Origin: Bryobacterales bacterium
Lineage (GTDB): Bacteria; Acidobacteriota; Terriglobia; Bryobacterales; Bryobacteraceae
Reading direction: 5' to 3'
DNA length: 64,000 bases
NCBI GenBank assembly: GCA_020847045.1
Contig: JADLCT010000108.1
Span: forward strand, 19,001-83,000
Of the stretch, positions 41,773 through 49,985 are shown piece by piece. The notes beneath the pieces are model-generated. The model saw only the letters and a list, made by a program, of their open reading frames with translations. It was not told the DNA's origin and did not search any database. Position 1 is the stretch's first letter; every line of letters begins with the position of its first letter. The translations under genes and the position numbers were made by a program.

Positions 41773-42948
41773 TCATCGCATGGCGCGCTGGGCGGCGATG
41801 TACATCATGGTGTGGGGGATGTAGCCGTGAACGGCGCCGGTAACGTTTTTGCCAGTTTTAGGGAGTGCGGCGTCAAAGGGCGGGCCCCAACGCTCGCGGG
41901 CCATGGGGAAGTAGTTCTGCGAAGCGAGCATGGGGAGCGATTGGGCCGGGACGGCGCCTTGATGGAAGCGGATGGAGTTGCCGCTGTGGAGCTGTTTGGA
42001 ATAGGCCTTTGAGGAGGAGATGATGCCGTCGAAGTCGATGACCTTCTTCACACGGCCGGAGCCGGCGCCGGCGCGGAAGCTTGCCGAGTAGGCGATGCCG
42101 GCGCTGAAGCTGGCCACGACAAGGGAGTTCACCGGGACCGGCGGGGCGTTGACGGAGTTCGTGCCGGCGGTGACATGACCGAGGATCTGGCCGAAGATCT
42201 TGTCCCAGTTACGGGGGAGGATTCCACAGGAGCCGGCCGAGGCGTTGGTCATGACCGGCATGATGAGAATCTGGCCGGTGCGCGCGGCGCAGAACAGGAT
42301 GGACATGAGGTCTTCCATGTAGTGAAAGACGCCGTCCCATCCGGCTTTGGATTTGTAGTTCTTGTCGTCGTAGCCGGCCTGGTGCGGCGTGGGGTGGAAG
42401 AAGAGAAGGACGTCGCGCGGGGCGGTGACGCCCGCGGGTACGACGGCTCCGAACCAGTTGGGGACGACGTCTTCGAAAATCTGGAAGTATTGAACGCTGC
42501 CCGAGCCGGAGACGGCGGTCCACTCGAAGACCTGGTCGTGGGCCAGTGAGGCCGGCACGGGGGAGTAGGCTTGGCCGCCAACGTGGTTGGCGCGGCCGTT
42601 GGGCGGGGCCATGCGCGAGACGTTGAGTTTGACAGGGACATCCGCGACGGGATGGAATTCGAGAACGGCCCTGTCCCAGGTCTCCCATTTGGCGGTGTTG
42701 GCAAAGATGGTGTCGCGCACAATCGGCTTCTTGCGGGCGCTCGGTTTGACGGTGACGGTCCAGAGGCTGGAGTCACCGGCGGTGCCGGTGGGGACGATCA
42801 TCAGGTCGTCGCCTTCGTTGACAGCGAAGAGGTCCTTTCCGGTGAAGTCGGTCTTGCCCCAGATGCCGATCAGGATGGTGTTGCCGTTGATGATGACGGT
42901 TTTATTGGAAATGCGCTCTCCACTGGGGTGCTTGTGGAAATGGGACAT
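41773..42948 (-). CDS. Predicted alpha/beta-hydrolase-like protein, uncharacterised
   Basis: I do not recognise a named family for this 391-residue protein. The central part has features of an alpha/beta hydrolase: VLLFFHPTP after a strand (oxyanion-type loop), VVASFSAGIAYS as a nucleophile-elbow-like motif with Ser, KVIDFDG as a possible acid turn, and VHGYIPHTMMYIA with a C-terminal His. The first 150 residues look beta-rich. There is no signal peptide. Codons end in C unusually often compared with neighbours, hinting at different ancestry. It is convergent with the PHP gene. The ATG at 42948 is preferred over 42990. Confidence 0.7.
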   Translation of the reverse strand: MSHFHKHPSGERISNKTVIINGNTILIGIWGKTDFTGKDLFAVNEGDDLMIVPTGTAGDSSLWTVTVKPSARKKPIVRDTIFANTAKWETWDRAVLEFHPVADVPVKLNVSRMAPPNGRANHVGGQAYSPVPASLAHDQVFEWTAVSGSGSVQYFQIFEDVVPNWFGAVVPAGVTAPRDVLLFFHPTPHQAGYDDKNYKSKAGWDGVFHYMEDLMSILFCAARTGQILIMPVMTNASAGSCGILPRNWDKIFGQILGHVTAGTNSVNAPPVPVNSLVVASFSAGIAYSASFRAGAGSGRVKKVIDFDGIISSSKAYSKQLHSGNSIRFHQGAVPAQSLPMLASQNYFPMARERWGPPFDAALPKTGKNVTGAVHGYIPHTMMYIAAQRAMR

Positions 42949-43035
42949 GGCGTTAGCATACCGGAACAAATGATCCAGAATCATGCCCATTGCCCGCCCA
43001 CAGTCCGGGAGGTTCGCCGCGTAGCGCCAGCCGCC

Positions 43036-44643
43036 TCAGCCGTTCACCGGACCGTCGCCCTGGCTTAGCTCCGTCACGATGGTCTCCTTGCGTGCCACGG
43101 CCGCATGCACGCTGGACTCCAGCGCGACCCAGTACACCGTCGCCGCCAGCGCCGCTGCGAACGCCAGCATCCCGTAGAACGCCGCCTCGCTTTCAAAGGC
43201 GAACCGCGCCAGATACGCCAGCCCGATGGGCAGGCTCAGAACCGGGTAGGCGAACATGAGCAGGGCCTGCATCTTACCGGCCGCCGAACGCCGCCAGGAA
43301 TGCGACGGATCCACCGGGCGCGGGTAGTAGATCGAGGCGAGATTGCCTGCGGCCATCAGAAACAGCGCCAGGATGAACGCCACCAGATAGGACTCCGCCA
43401 GCTTGCCCGCCGTGATCGGCATGCGGAACAGGGCGCACACCACCGTCACCGCCGTGATCTCCAGGAACACGAAGATGGCCGAGGCGATGTTCTTCCCGAT
43501 GAGGACCATCGCGATGGGCGCCGGCGTGACATAGTAAAGCTGCGCCGCCGCGCGATCAAAGCCGAAGGTGTTCCAGAAACTTACCTCGCCCAGCAGCATC
43601 AGTGCGTAGACGGTGACAAAGGTGAGGTAGTTTGAGGTAAGCAGAGAAGGCCCCCCGCCGGAGCGCAGCGTCATCGGCAGCCACACGAGCAGCCCGAACG
43701 TGAAGCCCATGAAGAATACCAGCCGGAAGCGAGGCGCCCGGCTGAGAAAGCGCAGCTCCTTTTCCACCAGCACGCCCAGGGGATCGGGCAGGAAAAGGCC
43801 GGGCAGACGGTAGAGCCTCTCGCTCCAGGGCTCGGTGGCCGGTTCCGCTCCCGCGGTTTGAGCCTGTCCCGGCGCGTCCTCCCGCCTGAAGCCGCGCTCG
43901 AACTGCCAGCGCCCGAAAGCATAGGCCGCCGCCGTCCAGAACGCCAGCACCGCCACCGCGCCCGCGCTCAAGCGGCCCGCCGCCAGTTGTCCCGCCGCCG
44001 CCCACGGCCAGATGCCCAACGCCGTGTACTCCAGAAAGCGCGCCAGCCGTCCCGGCGCCCCGTGCAGCAGTAGCACCTGCGGCAGCCCGGCAATCAAAAT
44101 AATCAGCAGCACGCCCAGCTCGCGCGACCGCCGCCCCGAAAGCAAGCGCCCCAACAGATCGCGGAGGCCCACCGAAACGAACAGGTTCATGGCGGCAAAC
44201 GGCAGAAGCGCCAGCACGCCCCAGGCCGGCAGCGCCGGATTCATCCACACGCCCACGGTGGCCCCCACCAGCAGGAGGATCATCTCGATCCCCGTCGTCA
44301 GTCGCAGCATCACCTCCAGGCCGAACAGATGCGAGCGCTGAATCGGATACACCACCAGACGCTTCAGATCGAGCGACGCGCCCGCCGACACCAGCATCAG
44401 CGGCACCAGTTGCCAGTAGAGGCAGCCCGCCAGCAGCCCCTGCGGCAGGATGCGCCGGATGAGATCCACGCTGGCCGGTTGCGCGAACAGCAGCGCCAGC
44501 ATCGCCGCGCCGGCCGCCACCGTGGAATACCACAGCGCCGAAGCAACCGCCGTAATCCAAAGCCCGGCGCGGTGGCCGCGCGAATAAAAATTCAACAGCG
44601 TCCGCGCTTGCGCCCACAATATGGCCCGCGCCTGGGGGAACAT
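43036..44643 (-). CDS. ABC transporter permease (ABC-2-like, about 12 TM)
   Basis: This 535-residue membrane protein has about twelve hydrophobic segments in two halves, separated by a cytoplasmic segment at roughly residues 225-300 (RRE...PWSERLYRLPGLFLPDPLGVLVEKELRFLSRAPRFR). VEKELRFLSRAPR is typical of large ABC-2 permeases in multidrug or natural-product exporters. The start is ATG 44643 (MFPQARAILWAQ), five bases after the ATPase stop. Together they form an exporter or resistance transporter of unknown substrate. Confidence 0.82.
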   Translation of the reverse strand: MFPQARAILWAQARTLLNFYSRGHRAGLWITAVASALWYSTVAAGAAMLALLFAQPASVDLIRRILPQGLLAGCLYWQLVPLMLVSAGASLDLKRLVVYPIQRSHLFGLEVMLRLTTGIEMILLLVGATVGVWMNPALPAWGVLALLPFAAMNLFVSVGLRDLLGRLLSGRRSRELGVLLIILIAGLPQVLLLHGAPGRLARFLEYTALGIWPWAAAGQLAAGRLSAGAVAVLAFWTAAAYAFGRWQFERGFRREDAPGQAQTAGAEPATEPWSERLYRLPGLFLPDPLGVLVEKELRFLSRAPRFRLVFFMGFTFGLLVWLPMTLRSGGGPSLLTSNYLTFVTVYALMLLGEVSFWNTFGFDRAAAQLYYVTPAPIAMVLIGKNIASAIFVFLEITAVTVVCALFRMPITAGKLAESYLVAFILALFLMAAGNLASIYYPRPVDPSHSWRRSAAGKMQALLMFAYPVLSLPIGLAYLARFAFESEAAFYGMLAFAAALAATVYWVALESSVHAAVARKETIVTELSQGDGPVNG

Positions 44644-44648
44644 GGCCG

Positions 44649-45422
44649 CTAGCCCAGCCAGTCCAGCGTCTCGGCCGGACGCTCGGCGCCCACCACGCGC
44701 ACAAACGTGTCTTCGAGCGACTGCGACGAGCCGCGCAGTTCCGCCATGTCCGTCTCCATCACCAGACGGCCCTCGGCGATAATCGCCACGCGTTCGCACA
44801 ACCGCTCCACCACCTCCAGCACGTGCGAGGTGAGAAAAATCGTGGCCCCCTGGCGCACCTGGTCGAGCAGAATATCCTTCATCAGGCGCGCGCCCACGGC
44901 GTCCACTCCTTCAAAGGGCTCATCCATTAGAAAAAGTTTCGGCCGGTGAATGAGCGCCGCCGCCATGGCGCAGCGCTTGCGCATTCCTTTGGAATACTCG
45001 GCGATCAGTTTGCGCGGCTGGCCGTCCAGCTCGAACAGGGCCAGTAACTCGCGCGCCCGCTCGCGCGCCTGCGGACGCGGCAGCTTGTACATGCGGCCGA
45101 CGAATTCGATGAACTCCAGTCCGGTCAGGTGGTCGAACAGCAGTGATTCGTCGGGAACCAGTCCGGTGCCGGCGCGAATGGCGTCCATCTGGTCCGGCCG
45201 CGCCTCCGACAGGGGGATGCCGAGCACGAAGATTTCCCCGGAGGTGGGCTGCGTGAGTCCCATCAGCATCTTGATGGTGGTGGTTTTTCCCGCGCCGTTC
45301 GGTCCGAGAAAGCCAAAGAAGCAGCCCCGCGGCACGGTCAGGTTTAGCCCATCCACGGCCGCCTTGCCACCATACACTTTCCGCAATTCGCGTATTTCGA
45401 TGGCCGGCTGCCCATGTTCCAT
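44649..45422 (-). CDS. ABC transporter ATP-binding protein
   Basis: This 257-residue ATPase has Walker A GPNGAGKTTT, an ABC signature YSKGMRKRCAMA (a variant of LSGGQ), Walker B LFLMDEPFEGVDAVG and the switch histidine in LTSHVLEVVERL. It resembles the drug-exporter (CcmA/NatA-like) subgroup that pairs with ABC-2 permeases. It is the first gene of a two-gene minus-strand operon with the 12-TM permease, and diverges from the HDOD gene. Confidence 0.92.
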   Translation of the reverse strand: MEHGQPAIEIRELRKVYGGKAAVDGLNLTVPRGCFFGFLGPNGAGKTTTIKMLMGLTQPTSGEIFVLGIPLSEARPDQMDAIRAGTGLVPDESLLFDHLTGLEFIEFVGRMYKLPRPQARERARELLALFELDGQPRKLIAEYSKGMRKRCAMAAALIHRPKLFLMDEPFEGVDAVGARLMKDILLDQVRQGATIFLTSHVLEVVERLCERVAIIAEGRLVMETDMAELRGSSQSLEDTFVRVVGAERPAETLDWLG

Positions 45423-45526
45423 CCCACCCCATTATGGCAACCTCGGCCGGCCCAATTCCGGCGTCCGTCCGATTTTCATCTCACATTCCCCCGCCCGGCC
45501 GATGAGAAGTTCCGGTGGAACGTGGA

Positions 45527-46417
45527 ATGACCTTAGCCCTACGAGAGAAGTTCGAGACGGCCGGCCGGACGCCCATAACCGTCCATGCGAAGGCGATCGG
45601 CCAGTTGGGGAAGCTCCCTCCCTTCTCGCCTGTGCTGACGAAGTTGATGGCGTCGCTGGCCGACGAGGATGTCAGTTTCAGCGAAGTCGCCGCCACCATC
45701 GAGAAGGATACGGTGCTGGCGGGCAACGTGCTGCGGATGGTGAACTCCGCGCGGTACGGATTGCGCGGCACGGTGAACTCGGTGCGCCACGCGGTGAGCC
45801 TGCTCGGCCTGTCGCGCATCCGGAACACGGCCATGTCCATCTCGCTGGGCCAGCTCTACACGAAACTGAACGCCCATCCCCAGTGGTCCCACCGGCAGTT
45901 CAACATGCGCTCCACCGCCGAGGCCATCATGGCCGACCAACTGGCTCAGCACATCGACGCCGACTATCCCGAGGGCGGTTTCGCCGCCGGGCTGTTGCAT
46001 CATCTGGGGCTGCTCCTGGCCGCCATCGCCATCCAGGCCGAATTCGACCAGATGCGCCTGGACTACACGGCCGGCGCGCACTTGCTCGTAGAGTGCGAGC
46101 GGTTGCGATGGGGCTTCGCCCACACCGAGCTGACCGGCTCGATTCTGCGCGAATGGAATCTGCCCACGCCCATTCAGTCGGCCGTGCGCACGGACCTGCC
46201 CATTCCCTCCGGCACAACGCCCGTGCCCCTGGCGCGCCTCGTGCTGGCCTCGTCGCGGCTCAGCGGACGGCTCTCCATCCCGATCCAGCCCTGGATGCGG
46301 CCCGCCGAGGGTCTGCCCATGGATGTCTTCGAGGAACTGGGACTACAGGACAAGGCCCCACTGATTCTCGAACGTTTCCATACCGAATTCGAGGCCACGC
46401 GCAGCTTCTTCCAGTAG
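45527..46417 (+). CDS. HDOD-domain signalling protein
   Basis: This 296-residue protein has an HDOD domain over most of its length: LPPFSPVLTKLMASLADEDVSFSEVAATIEKDTVLAGNVLRMVNSARYG with helix repeats, SVRHAVSLLGLSRIRNTAMS, and LLHHLGLLLAA. HDOD domains are HD-related but without hydrolase activity and act in signalling, for example with c-di-GMP pathways. No partner domain (EAL or GGDEF) is fused. The ATG at 45527 is chosen; GTG 45515 is the alternative. No Shine-Dalgarno better than GTGGA is visible. Confidence 0.85.
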   Translation: MTLALREKFETAGRTPITVHAKAIGQLGKLPPFSPVLTKLMASLADEDVSFSEVAATIEKDTVLAGNVLRMVNSARYGLRGTVNSVRHAVSLLGLSRIRNTAMSISLGQLYTKLNAHPQWSHRQFNMRSTAEAIMADQLAQHIDADYPEGGFAAGLLHHLGLLLAAIAIQAEFDQMRLDYTAGAHLLVECERLRWGFAHTELTGSILREWNLPTPIQSAVRTDLPIPSGTTPVPLARLVLASSRLSGRLSIPIQPWMRPAEGLPMDVFEELGLQDKAPLILERFHTEFEATRSFFQ

Positions 46418-46481
46418 CCGCCGGCCCACCTGCTGGAACCTTCCCCCCGCGCCAGCCGTACTCTCTTAGGAAGGAGCCGCT

Positions 46482-46826
46482 ATGAATGGTTTGGGACGTG
46501 TGACGTTGGCCGCCCTTTCCCTCTTTTTCCTGACCGCGTGTTCGCACGAGGAGCGCCGCCAAGCGCGAGAAGAAATACGCGAGAGCGTTCAGGATGCCCG
46601 GCAGGCCGGGCGTGAGGCGGCCGGGGAGATCCGCCGCGCGGCGAAGCAGGCCGGCCAGGAGATTCACCAGGCCACGAAGGAAAGTGGCGAGGAGCTGCGC
46701 AATTCCGTGAGTGATACCGCCGAAGAGGTTCGCAAGGCCAAGGAAGAGTTGCACCAGGAGGTGAACAAGGCCAAGGAGGAGATTCGCCGGGAGGTGAAAA
46801 AGGCCGGCGAGGATCTCCGCCGCTAG
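46482..46826 (+). CDS. Small lipoprotein with apolipoprotein-like amphipathic helices
   Basis: This 114-residue protein has a lipoprotein signal peptide with lipobox LTAC (Cys at about residue 20). The mature part is almost wholly charged helix with repeats every 11 or so residues, for example REEIRESVQDARQAGREAAGEI, REVKKAGEDL and AKEELHQEVNKAKEEI. This looks like apolipoprotein- or YtxH-like coiled helices that may bind lipid or the outer-membrane periphery. A very good Shine-Dalgarno (AGGAAGGAG) precedes ATG 46482. Function unknown. Confidence 0.8.
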   Translation: MNGLGRVTLAALSLFFLTACSHEERRQAREEIRESVQDARQAGREAAGEIRRAAKQAGQEIHQATKESGEELRNSVSDTAEEVRKAKEELHQEVNKAKEEIRREVKKAGEDLRR

Positions 46827-46866
46827 CCGCCAGCCCACCTGGCCCCCGCGCGCTAGTCTGGTAGGA

Positions 46867-47382
46867 ATGGAAGCGGAAGCGGCCGTGGCCGTGGTGCACG
46901 CCCTGGGACCGGAAGAATCCGTCCTGCTCCTGCGCCGTTCCACACGCGCGGGCGATCCATGGTCGGGCCATTGGGCCTTTCCAGGCGGCCGCCGCGAACC
47001 CGGCGACCAGTGCCTCGTCGATACCGCCCTGCGCGAACTGGGCGAGGAATGCGGCGTCCACCTGAGCCGCCTGCAACTGGAAACCGCGCTCCCCGTCCGC
47101 CATGCCGGCCAGCACCAGGGCCGCCTCATCCTGGTGGCGCCCTTTCTCTTCCGCGTGGGCGGCACATTCGAGGTGACGCCCGACGGCGTCGAAGCCGAAT
47201 CGGCGCTCTGGCTGCCGCTGGCCCACTTCCGCGATACCACCTGCCACCAGGCCGGCGCCGTGCCGGGGTTGCCCGGCGGGCGCAGTATGCCGGGCATTCC
47301 GCTTGAGGGCGCGCCACTCTGGGGCTTCACCTACCGCGTGCTGTGCGAATGGCTCGGTGTCTCCGAACCGCAGGGTATATGA
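46867..47382 (+). CDS. Nudix hydrolase, CoA-pyrophosphatase-like
   Basis: This 171-residue protein has the Nudix box GGRREPGDQCLVDTALRELGEECG at about residues 41-64. The consensus G-x5-E is replaced by G-x5-D, while the metal-binding REUxEExG part is intact. The upstream LLLRRSTRAGDPWSGHWAFPG segment is typical of CoA pyrophosphatases (NudL-like). It would hydrolyse a nucleoside diphosphate linked to another moiety. Its stop overlaps the start of the fucosidase gene. Confidence 0.85.
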   Translation: MEAEAAVAVVHALGPEESVLLLRRSTRAGDPWSGHWAFPGGRREPGDQCLVDTALRELGEECGVHLSRLQLETALPVRHAGQHQGRLILVAPFLFRVGGTFEVTPDGVEAESALWLPLAHFRDTTCHQAGAVPGLPGGRSMPGIPLEGAPLWGFTYRVLCEWLGVSEPQGI

Positions 47383-48491
47383 TGTTCGGCGCGATGCATC
47401 GCCGCACCTTTCTTGTTGGCGCTCCCGGTTCCGCGGCGGCGCTGGGCTCTTCCTCTCCCTCTCCCGCCACCGTCAAGACGCGCGCCGAATCGCTCGCCTG
47501 GTTTACCTCGGCCCGCTTTGGCCTCTTCATGCACTATGGCGTCTACTCGCTGCTGGGACGCGGCGAATGGGTGCAGTTGCGCGAAGCCATTCCTGTGGCC
47601 GAGTACGGCAAACTCCGCGACCGCTTCACGGCGGACCGCTTCGACGCCGGACGCATCTGCGACATGGCCCTGGCCGCCGGTATGAAGTATGTGAACCTCA
47701 CGGCGCGCCACCACGATAGCTTCTGCCTGTTCAAGACGGACCAAACCGATTTTTGCAGTCTACGCTCGCCCGCGCGCCGCGATCTGATCGGCGAACTCAC
47801 GGAGGCCGCGCACAAACGCGGTCTCGGCATCTTCTACTACTACTCCTACGCTCTCGATTGGCGCCACCCGTACTTCTATTCGCGCGAAAAAGGACTGGCC
47901 TCGGCCAACGCTCCCTGGGGCAATGGCCGCCCCGATTACAAATCGCCGCAGCCTGCCTACAAGTACCGCACAGAGGCGGACTTCAAACACTACGTCACCT
48001 TCGTGCACGCCCAGTTGCGCGAACTGCTCACACAGTATGGCCAGGTGAACGGCATCTGGCTCGATCCCATCATGGGCTACTACGCCCAGCCCGGTCTGTT
48101 TCCCATCGCAGACACCTACGCGCTGATTCGCAAACTGCAGCCGCAGTGCCTCATCTGTTTCAAGCAGGGCGCCAATGGCGACGAGGATTACGTCGCCCCC
48201 GAACGAACGCTGGCCGGGCACAAGATGGGCGGCGAGGTGGCGCGGCGCGTCTGGGAGATCAACAAATCGAAGCCGCCGGAGATCTGCGACACCCTCCAGG
48301 AACGCATCTGGGGCTATCAGAAGAACGACGACCGCAAACACCGTGACGCGGCCTGGGTGATGGAGACGCTGGACTACTGCGCCCGCATCAAAGGCAACCT
48401 GCTGCTGAACACAGGACCACTGCCCGACGGTTCCATCCACGCCGAAGATGAAGCAACGCTGCGCGAGGTGGGGAGAAGAAGAAACGCATGA
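47379..48491 (+). CDS. Alpha-L-fucosidase, GH29, Tat-exported
   Basis: This 370-residue GH29 enzyme has an N-terminal Tat leader (MHRRTFLVGAPGSAAALG, beginning a few codons after the first ATG). The catalytic domain has RFGLFMHYGVYS, KYVNLTARHHDSFCLF, and VNGIWLDPIMGYY, whose Asp is the predicted nucleophile. NLLLNTGPLPDGSI closes the barrel. It would release alpha-L-fucose from glycans outside the cytoplasm. ATG 47379 overlaps the Nudix stop (ATGA); ATG 47382 and 47394 are in-frame alternatives. Its stop overlaps the sulfatase start. It is shorter than many GH29 proteins and lacks the usual C-terminal beta-domain. Confidence 0.92.
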   Translation: MMFGAMHRRTFLVGAPGSAAALGSSSPSPATVKTRAESLAWFTSARFGLFMHYGVYSLLGRGEWVQLREAIPVAEYGKLRDRFTADRFDAGRICDMALAAGMKYVNLTARHHDSFCLFKTDQTDFCSLRSPARRDLIGELTEAAHKRGLGIFYYYSYALDWRHPYFYSREKGLASANAPWGNGRPDYKSPQPAYKYRTEADFKHYVTFVHAQLRELLTQYGQVNGIWLDPIMGYYAQPGLFPIADTYALIRKLQPQCLICFKQGANGDEDYVAPERTLAGHKMGGEVARRVWEINKSKPPEICDTLQERIWGYQKNDDRKHRDAAWVMETLDYCARIKGNLLLNTGPLPDGSIHAEDEATLREVGRRRNA

Positions 48492-49921
48492 CACGGAGAG
48501 AACTCCTGGGCGCCGCCGCCGGAGCCGCGGCCGGACCCTTTGTACACACCTCCCAGGCACAGCGCGGCCGCCGCGCCCGCCGGACCAACGTCGTCATGTT
48601 CATGACCGACGATCACGGCGCCTGGGCCACCAGCGTCTATGGCTGCGGCCAGATGAAGACGCCCAACATGCAGAAGCTCGCCGATGGCGGCGCCCGCTTC
48701 GACCGCGCCTTCGCCTGCACCCCGGTCTGCTCGCCCAGCCGCGCCACCTACATCACCGGCGTCATTCCCAGCGTCCACGGCGTGCAGGACTGGCTGCGGC
48801 CCGAAGATAGCTTCGGCCTGAAAACACGCCGCTGGCTGAACGGCCACGTTACCTACTCCGAGGTGCTCGCCAACGCCGGCTACACTCTGGGACTCTCCGG
48901 CAAGTGGCACATGGGCGACGATGAGCGCGCCCAGCAGGGCTTCACCTACTGGGCCACCATCCCCGGAGGCGGCGGACCCTACCGCAACGTCGAGTTCATC
49001 CGCAACGGCTCCCAAACCGCCGCTCAGCCCTTCAAAACCGATGCCGTCGGCGATTTCGCCCTGGATTTTCTCGATCAGCAAAAGGGCCGCGAGAACCCGT
49101 TCTATCTCCTGGTGCCCTTCTACGCGCCCCACACTCCGTTCGATTATCAGCCCCAGGCCTACCGCGATCCGTACGAGAATTCCAACTTCGAGTGTTTCCC
49201 CCGCGGCGCGCCGCATCCCTGGCAGAATCGCAACCTGCGGAGGCACCACAACGACACCGAAAGCATGCGCAGCTATTCGGCGCTGATCACCGGCGCCGAC
49301 GCCAACGTCGGACGTGTGCTCTCCAAACTGGAGGAACTCGGCAAGCGCGACGACACCCTCGTGATTTTCACGGCGGACCAGGGCTATAACGCCGGCCAGC
49401 ACGGCGTGTGGGGGAAAGGCAATGGCACCTGGCCCTTCAACATGTACGAGGAGTCCATCCGCGTGCCGATGATCTGGAATCATCCCGGACACATCCGCCC
49501 CGGCCAGGTGGTGAACGAGATGGTGTCCAGTTATGACTACTTCCCCACCATCCTGGACTACCTCGGCGTCAAGACTCCCTCCGGCGCCTCCCACCGCATG
49601 GGACGCAGCTACGCCGGACTTCTCCGCGGCCGCCGTCCGCGCGCCTGGGAGAACCGGCTCTTCTTCGAGTACTCCTATGTGCGCGGCGTCCGCACCGAGA
49701 CGCTCAAGTATGTCGAGCGCACCAAGGAGTGGCCCAGCGAACTCTTCGATCTGGAAACCGATCCCGGCGAGACCAAGAACCGCATCGGCGACCCCGCTTA
49801 CGCCGCGCGGCTTGCCACTCTTCGCAAGGAGATGACCGCGTGGTTTGAAAAGGCAGGCGCCCCGTCCCTGGAGCAGTGGCGAAGCACAACGAAGCAGTCG
49901 TTGACCGAATATACGCGCTAG
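48488..49921 (+). CDS. Sulfatase (Tat-exported) (3)
   Basis: This 477-residue sulfatase has a Tat leader (MTRRELLGAAAGAAAGP), MTDDHGAWATSVYG metal ligands, formylglycine motif CSPSRATYITG, SGKWHMGD and TADQGYNAGQHG at the second metal site. WNHPGHIRPGQVVNEMVSSYDYFPTILDYLG is typical of choline-sulfatase or heparan-like clades. It overlaps the fucosidase gene by four bases (ATGA), so fucose release and desulfation are co-expressed, suggesting a sulfated fucan-like or fucosylated glycan as substrate. Specificity is inferred from context only. Confidence 0.94.
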   Translation: MTRRELLGAAAGAAAGPFVHTSQAQRGRRARRTNVVMFMTDDHGAWATSVYGCGQMKTPNMQKLADGGARFDRAFACTPVCSPSRATYITGVIPSVHGVQDWLRPEDSFGLKTRRWLNGHVTYSEVLANAGYTLGLSGKWHMGDDERAQQGFTYWATIPGGGGPYRNVEFIRNGSQTAAQPFKTDAVGDFALDFLDQQKGRENPFYLLVPFYAPHTPFDYQPQAYRDPYENSNFECFPRGAPHPWQNRNLRRHHNDTESMRSYSALITGADANVGRVLSKLEELGKRDDTLVIFTADQGYNAGQHGVWGKGNGTWPFNMYEESIRVPMIWNHPGHIRPGQVVNEMVSSYDYFPTILDYLGVKTPSGASHRMGRSYAGLLRGRRPRAWENRLFFEYSYVRGVRTETLKYVERTKEWPSELFDLETDPGETKNRIGDPAYAARLATLRKEMTAWFEKAGAPSLEQWRSTTKQSLTEYTR

Positions 49922-49941
49922 GCGCGGCAGTTTCGAAAAAG

Positions 49942-49983
49942 TATAGTGTAAGTATTGACAGCAAGCGAACAATTGGCGAATAT
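49942..49983 (+). promoter_or_regulatory. Candidate promoters before the radical SAM gene
   Basis: Two options overlap: TATAGT (49942-49947) as a -10 without a clear -35, or a perfect -35 TTGACA (49955-49960) with GAATAT (49978-49983) after 17 bases. The second would place transcription start at the GTG codons (49986 or 49989). Confidence 0.4.
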
Positions 49984-49985
49984 GG

